The notes under the pieces were generated by a model. The model saw only the letters and a list, made by a program, of their open reading frames with translations. It was not told the origin of the DNA and searched no databases. From JBLNDJ01 sp050261515 (GTDB lineage: Bacteria > Acidobacteriota > Terriglobia > Bryobacterales > Bryobacteraceae): a DNA stretch of 64,000 nucleotides. The number at the start of each line of letters is the position of its first letter. Within the stretch, counting starts at the first letter, position 1. Made by a program: the position numbers and the translations under genes. The stretch lies in NCBI GenBank assembly GCA_050261515.1, contig JBLNDJ010000050.1, positions 1 to 64,000 on the forward strand. Direction: 5' to 3'. Shown here piece after piece: positions 52,400 through 61,485 of this stretch.

Positions 52400-53800
52400 A
52401 TGAAGGGAATTCTGCCGTTCGCGCTGCTTGCCGCGGCGGGTTTCGGGCGGGCCGGCGAAATCCAGTTCAGCGGATCTCTGCGCACCCGCCTGGAAGCGTG
52501 GAATTGGTTCGAAGGAGCGGCGGAGAACACGTATCCGTTCTCGGGTACGCTCTTGCGCCTTTCCCTCTCGCAGACGGCAGGATCGCTGGACTGGCAGGTA
52601 GAGGCCGCCGCGCCGCTCCTGCTCGGTTTGCCGGACAACGCGATCGCGCCTGGTGCGCAGGGACAGATGGGACTCGGCGCCTCGTACTTCGCGGCAAATC
52701 AGCAGCGCAACGCGGCAAGCCTGTTTCCCAAGCAAGGATGGCTACGGCTGAAGGCCGCTCACGGGCAGTCCTTCCGATTCGGCCGGATGGAGTTCATCGA
52801 CGGAACGGAGGTCACGCCCAAGAACGCGACGCTGGCGGCGCTGAAGCGGGACCGGATTGCTCACCGTCTCCTCGGCAACTTCGGCTTCAGCCACGTGGGC
52901 CGGAGCTTCGACGGCGCAAATTACGCCGTCTCGGGATCGCGGCTGAACCTCACCCTGCTCGGCGCCCGGCCGACCCGCGGTGTGTTCCAGACGGACGGTT
53001 GGGGCGAACTGAACGCCAACGTCTTCTATGGAGCTCTCACCGGCCAGACGTCTCGCGGCGGCTCCGGCGAATGGCGCGTCTTCGGCCTCGGCTACAGCGA
53101 TTACCGCGACAACGTGCTGAAGACGGACAACCGATCGCCGGCGGCGCGCCGCGCCGACGCCGCCCATATCAACATCGGCACGTATGGTGGGCATGTCATG
53201 CAAACGGCCGGACCGGTGGACCTCCTGTTCTGGGGCGTGCTGCAGTCCGGATCATGGGGCGCGTTGCGCCACCGCGCCTTTGCGTTCGCGGCGGAAGCCG
53301 GCTGGCAGCCCGGCGGCATGCCGAAGCTGCGCCCCTGGCTGCGCGGCGGCGTCAATTACGGGTCGGGCGACAAAGACCCGAACGACGCAACCCACGGCAC
53401 GTTCTTCCAGGTGCTGCCCACACCGCGCATCTATGCGCGATTCCCGTTCTTCAACATGATGAACAACCGGGACGTCTTCGGAGAGGCAATCCTGCGGCCC
53501 GGCAAGAAGCTGAGCATTCGCGCGGACGTTCACCGGCTCGACCTGGCGCAAAAGCCGGATCTTTGGTATTCCGGAGGCGGCATGTTCCAGCCGTGGACTT
53601 TCGGTTTCACAGGCCGCGCTTCGTCGGGCCGATCGGGTCTCGCAACCCTGTATGACGCAAGCGCCGACTACGCCGCGAACACTCACCTGTTACTCGGCGC
53701 CTACTTCGGGCACGCGGCGGGCGGCGACGTGATGAAGACGATCTATCCGCAGGGGCCGAACGCCAACTTCGGATATCTTGAAGCGACGCTGAAGTTCTGA
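52400..53800 (+). CDS. Alginate-export-type outer-membrane barrel protein
   Basis: About 466 residues from the ATG of MKGILPFALLAAAGFGRAGE, a good signal peptide; a GTG at 52391 that overlaps the nrfA stop (GTGA) is an alternative. The mature part begins IQFSGSLRTRLEAWNWF and is a series of amphipathic strands ending NFGYLEATLKF with a C-terminal aromatic residue, with the conserved FRFGRMEFIDGTEVTPKN. This is the alginate-export (AlgE-like) porin family. Coupled to nrfA, it may be the outer-membrane pore for nitrite or formate. Confidence 0.85.
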   Translation: MKGILPFALLAAAGFGRAGEIQFSGSLRTRLEAWNWFEGAAENTYPFSGTLLRLSLSQTAGSLDWQVEAAAPLLLGLPDNAIAPGAQGQMGLGASYFAANQQRNAASLFPKQGWLRLKAAHGQSFRFGRMEFIDGTEVTPKNATLAALKRDRIAHRLLGNFGFSHVGRSFDGANYAVSGSRLNLTLLGARPTRGVFQTDGWGELNANVFYGALTGQTSRGGSGEWRVFGLGYSDYRDNVLKTDNRSPAARRADAAHINIGTYGGHVMQTAGPVDLLFWGVLQSGSWGALRHRAFAFAAEAGWQPGGMPKLRPWLRGGVNYGSGDKDPNDATHGTFFQVLPTPRIYARFPFFNMMNNRDVFGEAILRPGKKLSIRADVHRLDLAQKPDLWYSGGGMFQPWTFGFTGRASSGRSGLATLYDASADYAANTHLLLGAYFGHAAGGDVMKTIYPQGPNANFGYLEATLKF

Positions 53801-53822
53801 GTCCGCCCATGAGGAAGCAACA

Positions 53823-55112
53823 ATGAAATGGATTCTGGTCCTCCTTTCAATCGCGGTCGCGCTGGCCGAATCGCCGAATCTGGCGCCTGAGGCCGCGGCC
53901 TGGAAGCGCTGGTCCCCGCTGCCGGAATTGGCGCCGCAGTCCGAGGCCGCCGGAGGCATGCTGCGCATCGCCGCGCGCGATTTCTCCTCCTTCGGCAAGT
54001 GGCTCGCGCCCGGCATCCCCGTCCAGGCCGGCCATTCCTACCGCTTCGACGTGCTCTACCGGCCCGAGGGGATCGCCGACGACCGCACCAGCGTCGGCGT
54101 CATGCTGTCCTGGATCGCCGCTGACGGCCATCCCATCCAACGCGACTACATCGATCGCATCTCGCAAGAAGATGCCGGCTGGCGGCGCGCTCAACGCACC
54201 CTGCGCGCTCCCGCGAAAACCGCCTCCGTTACCGCGGAGCTCTGGCTGCGCTGGACCGCCTCCGGCTCGGTGCAATTCAAAGACCCGCGCCTGGTCGAAG
54301 TACCCGCGCCGGCCGCGCGCAAGGTGCGCGTCGTCACCACCAAGATCACGGAGCACCGCCCTACCACCATCGCCGAGAACCTCAAATTCATGGCGGAAGT
54401 TGTGGATGGAGCCGCGCGAGAGCATCCTGACGTGATCCTCCTCACCGAAGTCTTCGTCAACCGGGGCGTCGCCGGCAAGCCCTATCAGCTTGCGCAGCCC
54501 ATCCCCGGCCCGGCGACGGAGGTGCTCGCCGAAAAAGCCCGCCGCTACAAGAGCTACATCATCGCCGGCCTGCTCGAATCCGACCACGGCCGCACCTACA
54601 ACACCGCCGTCCTCCTCGACCGCGAAGGCCGCCTCGCAGGCAAATACCGCAAAACGCACCTGCCGCTCGCCGAAGTCGAAGACGGCATTACCGCCGGCAG
54701 CGACTACCCCGTCTTCGACACCGACTTCGGCCGGATCGGCATCCTCATCTGCTGGGACGTCGTCTTCCCGGAACCCATGCGCATCCTGCGCCTCAAAGGA
54801 GCGGAGGTCATCTTCCTGCCCATCGCCGGTGATCCCGCCCCAGGCCACCTCGACACCATCACGCGGGCCCGCGCCATGGACAACGGCATCTTCCTGATCA
54901 CCTCCATCAGCCAGGAACTCGGCAGCCGCATCGTAGACCCCGACGGCCGCATCCTGGCCGAAACCAAGGAAGGCTACGCCGGCGCCGACCTCGACCTCGA
55001 CAAAGAAACGCGCTTCTGGTGGATGTCCGTAGGACCCGCGGACGGAGAGCCCCGCAGCCTCTTCCTCCAGGAACGCCGCCCCGATACTTACCGGGCGCTC
55101 AGCGGTCAGTAA
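53823..55112 (+). CDS. Secreted nitrilase-family (carbon-nitrogen hydrolase) enzyme
   Basis: 429 residues in two parts after a signal peptide (ILVLLSIAVALA): a beta-sandwich that looks like a carbohydrate-binding module (about 20-165, ending LRWTASGSVQFKDPRL) and a nitrilase domain (about 168-429) with the complete triad Glu209 (LLTEVF), Lys277 (GKYRKTHLP) and Cys310 (GILICWDVVFPE). It hydrolyses an amide or nitrile C-N bond; substrate unknown, but the attached module points to glycan-linked amides. A 109-codon piece of a close paralogue survives at 9480-9809. It starts after GAGGAAGC, 22 bases from the porin gene. Confidence 0.9.
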   Translation: MKWILVLLSIAVALAESPNLAPEAAAWKRWSPLPELAPQSEAAGGMLRIAARDFSSFGKWLAPGIPVQAGHSYRFDVLYRPEGIADDRTSVGVMLSWIAADGHPIQRDYIDRISQEDAGWRRAQRTLRAPAKTASVTAELWLRWTASGSVQFKDPRLVEVPAPAARKVRVVTTKITEHRPTTIAENLKFMAEVVDGAAREHPDVILLTEVFVNRGVAGKPYQLAQPIPGPATEVLAEKARRYKSYIIAGLLESDHGRTYNTAVLLDREGRLAGKYRKTHLPLAEVEDGITAGSDYPVFDTDFGRIGILICWDVVFPEPMRILRLKGAEVIFLPIAGDPAPGHLDTITRARAMDNGIFLITSISQELGSRIVDPDGRILAETKEGYAGADLDLDKETRFWWMSVGPADGEPRSLFLQERRPDTYRALSGQ

Positions 55113-55172
55113 ATAAAGTTCGCGTTGGTTGCCCCACGGAACATCCGCGCCACCACGCGCGTACTCCTGATC

Positions 55173-57623
55173 ATGCAGGATCTCCGTTACGGCCTCCGCA
55201 TGCTCGCCCGGACGCCGGGCTTCACCGCCGTCGCCATCATCGCCCTGGCCCTCGGCATCGGCGCCAACACAGCCATCTTCAGCGTCGTCAACGCCGTGCT
55301 CCTCCGCCCGCTGCCCTACCACGAACCGGACCGCCTCGTGCAGCTCCGGGAATCCAGCCCCGACTTCTCGAACATGTCGGTCGCCGTCCCGAATTTCAAA
55401 GACTGGCGCGACCAGAGCCGCAGCTTCTCTGCCATGGCCGCGCTCCGCTGGGAGGATTACGACGTCACCGGCGCCGGTCAGGCCGAGCATCTTGCGGGCA
55501 AGATGGTCTCGGCGGATTTCTTCCGCGTCCTCGGCATCCGCCCCATCGCCGGCCGCGATTTCGATGCGAGCACGGACCGGCTCGGCTCCGCGCCCGTGGT
55601 CCTCATCAGCGGCGGCCTCTGGAAGCGGCGCTACGGTTCGAGTCCCACCGCCGTCGGCCGCCCCATCACGCTCAACGGCGCCGGCTACACCATCGCGGGC
55701 GTCCTCCCGGCCGATTTTCAGTACCAAGGCGAGGCCGACGTCTACACGCTGCTCGATCAGTGGGACGACATCCTCGCACGCTCGCGCGAGATGCACCCCG
55801 GCCTGAACGTGGTCGCGCGCCTCAAGCCCGGCGTCACGCAGGCGCAGGCGTTGGAGGAGATGAAAGCCGTCGCCGCGCGCCTCGCCGAGGCGTACCCCAA
55901 GTCGAACACGAAGCACGGCGTCAACATCGAGCCGCTCACGAACGTGATCGTCGGCGATGTCCGCCCGCGCCTCCTCGTCATGCTGGGCGCGGTGGGCTTC
56001 GTGCTCCTGATCGCGTGCGCCAACGTCGCGAACCTGCTGCTGGCGCGCTTCACCGGACGCCAGAAGGAAATCGCCATCCGCTCGGCCATCGGCGCCGGCC
56101 GCACCCGCGTGATCCGCCAGCTGCTCACCGAAAGCGTACTGCTGGCGCTTGCGGGCGGCGCGGCCGGACTGCTTGTCGCGCACTGGGGCACCCGCGCGCT
56201 GGTGGCGGCCGTCCCGGGCGGCCTTCCGCGCATGGAAAACATCGGGCTCGACGGCTGGGTGCTCGCCTTTACACTGGCCGCGTCGCTCGTGACCGGCATC
56301 GTCTTCGGCCTCGCACCCGCGCTGCAAGTCTCGGTCGCCGATCTGCACGAAACCCTGAAGGAAGGCGCGCGCGGCTCCGCGGGTGGCCGAGGGCGGCTGC
56401 GCAGCCTGCTGGTGGCTTCGGAAGTCGCCGCCGCGCTGGTGCTGCTGGCCGGCGCGGGTTTGATGCTGCGCACCGTCTGGAGCCTCGGCGGCGTTCATCC
56501 CGGCTTCGACACCGCGCGCCTGCTCACGTTTTCCGTGGGCATGTCCCCGGCCAACACGGCGTCGAGCGAGCGCATTCTGCAAACCTTCGATCGCGCTACG
56601 TCCCGCATCGAGAGCCTGCCCGGAGTCAAGCGGGCCGCTGTGACGACGCTGCTTCCGCTCTGCGGCAGCGACAACGAAATTCCCTACTACGTGCAGGGGC
56701 GGCCGCGCCCCAGCTCGCAGGGCGAAATGTCTTGGGCGCTGCTCTACGCCACCGACCCCGGCTATCTGAAGGCGATGAACATTCCCCTGCTGCGCGGCCG
56801 CTTCATCGAGCGGCGCGACATGCAGCGCGGCTCGCACATCGCCGTGATCGATGAAATGATGGCCCGTAAAGTCTTCCCGAACGAGGACCCGATCGGCAAG
56901 AGCATCATCGTCGCCAACCTGAGCGGCGACCTGCCGCCCGAGCTCGCCACGCCGATGGAGATCGTCGGCATCGTGGGGCACGTCAACCACTGGGGCCTCG
57001 ACAGCGATGCGAACGCGCCCACGCGCAGCGAATTGTATCTGCCGCTCTCGCAGATTCCAGACGCGTTCATGAAGGGGGTTGCGGCTTCGACCACGTTCGT
57101 GGTCCGCACGGCCGGCGATCCGCTGGCCGCGGTCCCCGCCATGCGCGCCGCGATCGCCGAAACCGGCGCCGATTCCACCGTCTACAGCGTGCGCAGCATG
57201 GAACAGGTCGTCGCGGCCTCGATCGCCGACCGGCGCTTCTCCCTGCTGCTGCTCGGCGTCTTCGCCGCGCTGGCGCTGCTGCTGGCCGCGGTCGGAATCT
57301 ACGGCGTCATCTCCTACACCGTGGCGCAGCGCACGCGCGAGATCGGGATACGGATGGCGCTCGGAGCGAGCCGCGCCGACGTCCTGAAGGTGGTGGCCGC
57401 GCAGGGCATGGCGCCGGTTCTCGCCGGACTCGCGATCGGCCTGGCCGCCTCGTTCGCGCTCACGCGCCTGATGGCCGGCATGCTCTACGGCGTCAAGGCG
57501 GGCGATCCGCTCACCGTCGCCGCCGTGGCGCTGCTGCTGGCCGCCGTCGCGCTCGCCGCCACGCTCATCCCCGCGCGCCGCGCTATGCGCGTCGCCCCGG
57601 TGGTGGCGCTCCGCTATGAGTAA
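55173..57623 (+). CDS. MacB-type ABC permease of the acidobacterial orphan-permease family
   Basis: 816 residues from MQDLRYGLRMLARTPGFTAV, the typical start of these permeases; an earlier TTG in frame has little support. It consists of two MacB/FtsX halves fused in one chain, each with a periplasmic core. Membrane segments are seen at VAIIALALGIGANTAIFSVV, LLVMLGAVGFVLLIACANVA, near 355-385, and three at the end with QRTREIGIRMALGASRADVL. No ATPase gene is adjacent. The family is multiplied in Acidobacteriota with unknown substrates. Confidence 0.92.
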   Translation: MQDLRYGLRMLARTPGFTAVAIIALALGIGANTAIFSVVNAVLLRPLPYHEPDRLVQLRESSPDFSNMSVAVPNFKDWRDQSRSFSAMAALRWEDYDVTGAGQAEHLAGKMVSADFFRVLGIRPIAGRDFDASTDRLGSAPVVLISGGLWKRRYGSSPTAVGRPITLNGAGYTIAGVLPADFQYQGEADVYTLLDQWDDILARSREMHPGLNVVARLKPGVTQAQALEEMKAVAARLAEAYPKSNTKHGVNIEPLTNVIVGDVRPRLLVMLGAVGFVLLIACANVANLLLARFTGRQKEIAIRSAIGAGRTRVIRQLLTESVLLALAGGAAGLLVAHWGTRALVAAVPGGLPRMENIGLDGWVLAFTLAASLVTGIVFGLAPALQVSVADLHETLKEGARGSAGGRGRLRSLLVASEVAAALVLLAGAGLMLRTVWSLGGVHPGFDTARLLTFSVGMSPANTASSERILQTFDRATSRIESLPGVKRAAVTTLLPLCGSDNEIPYYVQGRPRPSSQGEMSWALLYATDPGYLKAMNIPLLRGRFIERRDMQRGSHIAVIDEMMARKVFPNEDPIGKSIIVANLSGDLPPELATPMEIVGIVGHVNHWGLDSDANAPTRSELYLPLSQIPDAFMKGVAASTTFVVRTAGDPLAAVPAMRAAIAETGADSTVYSVRSMEQVVAASIADRRFSLLLLGVFAALALLLAAVGIYGVISYTVAQRTREIGIRMALGASRADVLKVVAAQGMAPVLAGLAIGLAASFALTRLMAGMLYGVKAGDPLTVAAVALLLAAVALAATLIPARRAMRVAPVVALRYE

Positions 57624-57646
57624 TTCAGGTACTATACTACCCATTC

Positions 57647-58819
57647 ATGAGTTCTTTCCGGCGCTGCCTCCTGGCCGTCTGGTGCGTCCTGTGCTTGTAC
57701 GGCCTCGCGGCCGCCGGCCGGATTTACTCCCGGAAGTATTACATCTGGTTGCCGGAGTACCTGCGCTGGTCCATGAACTCCACGGAGCCGCAGGCCGGCA
57801 CCACCCACGTCTTCCTGGTCGTCGCCGATCATTTCGAACCCGGCAACTACCGGCATCGGATGATCCGATGGGAACGCGATTATCCGGCGCTTGCCTCCAG
57901 GCACCGCGATAGCACCGGCCGTCCGGTTCAGCACACGTGGTTCTATCCGGGCGAGCAACCGAACGACGCCAACATGCTCGCGCTTCGGAATCTCGTGGGC
58001 GCCGGCTATGGCGAGGTGGAACTGCACTGCCACCACAATCACGACTCCCTGGAGTCGGCCCGCGCCAGGTTCCAGGAGGCCATCGCTTATTTCCAGCGCT
58101 TCGGCTTTCTCAAAACGACCGGCGGGCAGACCCGCTTTGCTTTTGTGCACGGCAACTGGTCTCTCGACAACAGCGAAGGCGTGGGCGCCTGCGGCGCCAA
58201 TCGCGAGCTTTCCCTGCTGCGCGAGTTGGGCTGCTTTGCCGATTTCACCTTCCCCGCGGCGTGGAAGCGCGCCCAGCCCCGTTGGGTAAACAGCATCCGC
58301 ATGGCGTCCGATGACGGCCGGGATAAGTCCTACGACGATGCCGCCCCGCTGCAGGTAGGAGGCCGCTCTCCCGGCGATCTGATGATGTTCCAGGGCCCGC
58401 TGGTCATTTACCCCGCCTGGGATCCGGCCCACCTTTTCTGGCGCGTGGAAGACGGCAATGTTCATCCCGCTGTCCCGCTCACCGCCGAGCGGGTCGATCT
58501 GTGGATTCGCGCGGGCATACACATCGCCGGCAAGCCCGACTGGGTCTTTGTGAAGATACACAGTCACGGCGCCAGCACGGACCAGGACGTCGATGAGTTG
58601 CTCGGCCGCCACTTCGACGGCGCGCTTTCCTATCTCGAAAGAAAGTACAACAACGGACGCCGCTACGCCCTTCACTACATAACCGCCCGGGAAGCGTACA
58701 ACCTCGCGTGCGCGGCGGCTGCGGGACGGAGCGGTCCCCCCGAGCAGTATTACAACTGGGTCGTGAAGCCTTACCTTGCCGGCGCGCGCGAAGCGTCTCT
58801 CCTGGCGTCCAGCCAGTGA
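57647..58819 (+). CDS. Secreted NodB-like (polysaccharide-deacetylase-fold) protein
   Basis: 390 residues with an N-terminal hydrophobic leader (CLLAVWCVLCLYGLAAAG). Motifs that fit a NodB-type metal site are in order: VFLVVADHFEPGN (Asp-His), EVELHCHHNHD (the H-x(3-4)-H pair) and FAFVHGNWSLDN. Length and motifs place it with distant polysaccharide deacetylases, but I could not confirm the catalytic Asp/Arg pair. It is 24 bases after the permease gene. Its last 49 bases overlap the 3' end of the convergent sulfatase-like gene. Confidence 0.7.
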   Translation: MSSFRRCLLAVWCVLCLYGLAAAGRIYSRKYYIWLPEYLRWSMNSTEPQAGTTHVFLVVADHFEPGNYRHRMIRWERDYPALASRHRDSTGRPVQHTWFYPGEQPNDANMLALRNLVGAGYGEVELHCHHNHDSLESARARFQEAIAYFQRFGFLKTTGGQTRFAFVHGNWSLDNSEGVGACGANRELSLLRELGCFADFTFPAAWKRAQPRWVNSIRMASDDGRDKSYDDAAPLQVGGRSPGDLMMFQGPLVIYPAWDPAHLFWRVEDGNVHPAVPLTAERVDLWIRAGIHIAGKPDWVFVKIHSHGASTDQDVDELLGRHFDGALSYLERKYNNGRRYALHYITAREAYNLACAAAAGRSGPPEQYYNWVVKPYLAGAREASLLASSQ

Positions 58820-60234
58820 CAGGTGTCCGCGGCTGTCCGCAGCCGCCCCGCCAGAAGTTCCAGCACGACGTCGTGCGAAACGGCCGTATTGAATTCCGGC
58901 GTGTAAGAGAAGCCGCTGTGCTGTCCCGGCAATTTCAGCAGAAAGGGAACCCGGCGATCGATCGGCCTGCCATCCACCCTGCGCCGGTTTCGATAGGGAT
59001 GATCTGATGTGACCAGCACCGCCGTCTCCTCCCACACGCCCGCTTCCTCCATGCCGCGGCGCAACTTCCCCAGCGTGACGTCCAGGAGCTCGAGCGCATC
59101 GTTGTAGCGCGTGAAATCTTTCTTGACCATCGACGCGACCGGTCCCTCGCTCAGGTCGAACGCGCCCCGCGAGCTGTCGTAGAAGAACGGTTCGTGCGGC
59201 ACCGGCCAGTGCACGAAGACCAGTCCCAGCCCCCGGTCGGCCGTGGCGCGTCCGGCGGCCTGCAAAATGAAGCGGTAGTCCTCCGCGTGCCGTGCCGCCG
59301 CGAGCGTCTGGCCGAGCGGCGATCGAAACTGTGTCTCGATCAGATTCCGGAGTTGGTTCGCCGCAATCTCGCCGGGCGCGCGCCCCATGCTGTTGCGGTC
59401 CGTGTTCATGTTGAACACAACGCAGTCCGACAACGCTCGCCCCATGCTGCCGCAGTAGTCGAGGAACCAGCCGGCGATCGCGGTATCGGCGCCCGCCTGC
59501 CGCGCGCGAGAGAACACCGTGGAGGCGCTCCTGAGCGTGTCTACACCCGCGCCGTGCACTCCCGTCAGCAAAACCGGAACCGACGTGCTGGTCGTCGTGC
59601 CGGGCGGCACGGCGTTCGCCGCCGTGAACGCCTCGCTCCGCAGCCTGTCCAACTCCGGCAGTCGAAGCCCCGCGCAGCGCTCCGCGAACGTCAGCCCGTA
59701 GTCCCATTCATCGAACAGCAGCCAGACCACGCGGCCGGCGCCGCCCCCCGGCAGGCGTCCCGCCACGTGCGGCTTCCACGCGGAGGGATCGTAAGTTGAC
59801 GCCCTCCACAGCGCCTGCCCAAACGTCACGGCTGTGAACGGCGCCAGAACCAGCAGCGCGTGAAAGAAAATGCGGCGGCAACGGCTGCTTATACTCAGAG
59901 CCGCCATGACGGCGGCTGCGAGTGCGCCGCACGCATAGCCGAGTCCGGTCTTCGTCGCGAAATGGACGCTCGTGATGCCGTTCGCCATCACCAGCGCCAG
60001 CACCGCGGCGACCGCCATCCCAACCACCCGCGAGATCCAACCCCCGCTTCGCCTGAGCAGCCGCAGGCCGCCCCACATCAGCAGCCCGAGCATCAGCACG
60101 TTCGCGATCGCGATGAGGAAGGCCGCCGGCGTCACCTGCTTCCACTCGAGAATCGCGGCCCAGGTTTTGTAGAAACAGATGTTGCTCAGCGACACGCAGG
60201 CCGCAAGTTCCCGGACCCAGGCTCTCCGCGCCAT
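58771..60234 (-). CDS. Membrane-anchored sulfatase/phosphoglycerol-transferase-like protein
   Basis: 487 residues. The first 170 contain about four membrane segments (FLIAIANVLMLGLLMWGGLR, VVGMAVAAVLALVMANGITS, YACGALAAAVMAALS, FFHALLVLAPFTAVTFG). The rest is an alkaline-phosphatase-type domain with VVWLLFDEWDYG (metal Asp), the TTTSTSVPVLLTG loop that would bear the nucleophile, FVHWPVPHEPFFYD and VLVTSDHPYRN (metal Asp-His). The layout is that of LtaS/OpgB-like enzymes acting on envelope glycans. The start was set at the ATG before the first membrane segment. Convergent overlap with the NodB-like gene hints at related roles. Confidence 0.82.
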   Translation of the reverse strand: MARRAWVRELAACVSLSNICFYKTWAAILEWKQVTPAAFLIAIANVLMLGLLMWGGLRLLRRSGGWISRVVGMAVAAVLALVMANGITSVHFATKTGLGYACGALAAAVMAALSISSRCRRIFFHALLVLAPFTAVTFGQALWRASTYDPSAWKPHVAGRLPGGGAGRVVWLLFDEWDYGLTFAERCAGLRLPELDRLRSEAFTAANAVPPGTTTSTSVPVLLTGVHGAGVDTLRSASTVFSRARQAGADTAIAGWFLDYCGSMGRALSDCVVFNMNTDRNSMGRAPGEIAANQLRNLIETQFRSPLGQTLAAARHAEDYRFILQAAGRATADRGLGLVFVHWPVPHEPFFYDSSRGAFDLSEGPVASMVKKDFTRYNDALELLDVTLGKLRRGMEEAGVWEETAVLVTSDHPYRNRRRVDGRPIDRRVPFLLKLPGQHSGFSYTPEFNTAVSHDVVLELLAGRLRTAADTCHWLDARRDASRAPAR

Positions 60235-60239
60235 CGGCG

Positions 60240-60452
60240 CTACGGCCGCTTCGGCCAGAACTTCTTCAGGTACACGAGCCCGAGCGCGAGCATCACGATG
60301 CCGAACCATACCGGCATGTGCAGGCTCGAGAGCACCACGTTCGGGTCCGGCGCGGAGAACTCGTAGACCCCCACGCCCAGAATCAGCGCTCCGTAGGCCG
60401 AAAGCAGCGCGCCGATGAAGAACCAGATCGAAATCGAGTGTTCGCCCACCAT
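60240..60452 (-). CDS. Small two-span membrane protein
   Basis: 70 residues with two membrane segments (about 9-29, WFFIGALLSAYGALILGVGV, and 45-63, PVWFGIVMLALGLVYLKKF) and a basic C-terminus. It lies 5 bases before the sulfatase-like gene and 9 after the DUF4380-like gene on the same strand, so it belongs to their transcript. Family unknown to me. Confidence 0.75.
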   Translation of the reverse strand: MVGEHSISIWFFIGALLSAYGALILGVGVYEFSAPDPNVVLSSLHMPVWFGIVMLALGLVYLKKFWPKRP

Positions 60453-60461
60453 GTCTCTCTC

Positions 60462-61418
60462 CTAGTGCAGCAGCGGCAGCAGCACGCGGTCGAGTTCGGC
60501 ATCGGTGAGGCCGGAAACGTTGACGCCCTTGTGCAGGCTCCAGGTCTCCACGTGCGTTACGCTCGCCGACGGCTCGATCTTCGTCATCGGCCCGAGCGTT
60601 TCGATCTCCAGGAACTCGGCGTTCGTGAACGTCTCGAACGAGCAGCCGAAATCGGGGTACGTCTTCGACGGATCGGGCCGGTATTGCTTCAAGAACAACT
60701 CGCCGTTGAGCAGATAGGCGCCCCACGTGCGCGGGTTGAAATGCCCGAGTTTCTGCGGCACGGGATTGTTCGGGTCCTGCCGCAGGGTCATGTATTTCTT
60801 CGTGAAGACCCAGCGCTTGTCGGAGAGGTCCGTGTACGCCCACATCACCAGCGGATTCGTCGCTTCGAGGTTCTGCGGATGCGTGCCGCGCGGCGGGAAG
60901 CCCGTGATCGCGACGCCCCCCTGCGCCATCATCGTCAGCGCCCACGGAGCGAACTCGAGCGGGAACAGCGTCTTGTTCGTGATCCGGTTCGTGACCGTGA
61001 CGTCGCTGCCCGTCGGCGCCATCTCGACCGCAATTTCTTTCTGGAGCCCGGTCAGCGGCTCGACCGGCTCGCGCGCCACCAGGCCGTTCCGCTTCACCTC
61101 GACGGTGACGGGAACGTTGTCCGGCGCCCAGGTCGCGATCGGATCCTCGGGCGCTTTCCACACCCGGCTGCCTCCGCGCAACTGGAACTTCTCCTCGCCG
61201 GTCTTCCCCATCTGCTCGGGATATTCCTTGAGCAGGTTCTGGCCGCCGACGAACCCGTACCGCATGATGCGCGGTCCCACGTCGCCGGTCACGATCAGCT
61301 CCACATTGCCGTTGCTGACTTTGTAGCTGTTCGGCCAGCCTTTATAATTCACCTTCTCGACGGTGACCGCCGCGCTCAGTGTCATTGCAAGTCCTGTTGA
61401 TAGAAAAAAACGGAACAT
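60462..61418 (-). CDS. Secreted sugar-mutarotase-like (DUF4380-type) protein
   Basis: 318 residues from an ATG behind GGAGGCAGGAG. The leader (FRFFLSTGLAMTLSAAV) is short. The mature part, SYKVSNGNVELIVTGDVGPR with RIMRYGFVGGQNLLKEYPEQ, and later SVTHVETWSLHKGV, resembles the galactose-mutarotase-like fold of DUF4380 proteins, which lack known activity. The conserved GPRIMRYGF strand would line the sugar site. Located among glycan genes; a role in carbohydrate handling is inferred. Confidence 0.7.
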   Translation of the reverse strand: MFRFFLSTGLAMTLSAAVTVEKVNYKGWPNSYKVSNGNVELIVTGDVGPRIMRYGFVGGQNLLKEYPEQMGKTGEEKFQLRGGSRVWKAPEDPIATWAPDNVPVTVEVKRNGLVAREPVEPLTGLQKEIAVEMAPTGSDVTVTNRITNKTLFPLEFAPWALTMMAQGGVAITGFPPRGTHPQNLEATNPLVMWAYTDLSDKRWVFTKKYMTLRQDPNNPVPQKLGHFNPRTWGAYLLNGELFLKQYRPDPSKTYPDFGCSFETFTNAEFLEIETLGPMTKIEPSASVTHVETWSLHKGVNVSGLTDAELDRVLLPLLH

Positions 61419-61485
61419 CGGGCTCCTGCCTCCCCTTCGGCACAAGAAACGATTAAAGCACACACCGGCACCCCGGAAAACTGCT

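Noticed and set aside
53847..57644. Open frame of 1265 codons on the minus strand
   Set aside because: It lies antisense to both the nitrilase and the orphan permease, whose motifs are complete. It is rich in Arg, Ala, Gly, His and Asp without domains, the usual product of high-GC third positions.
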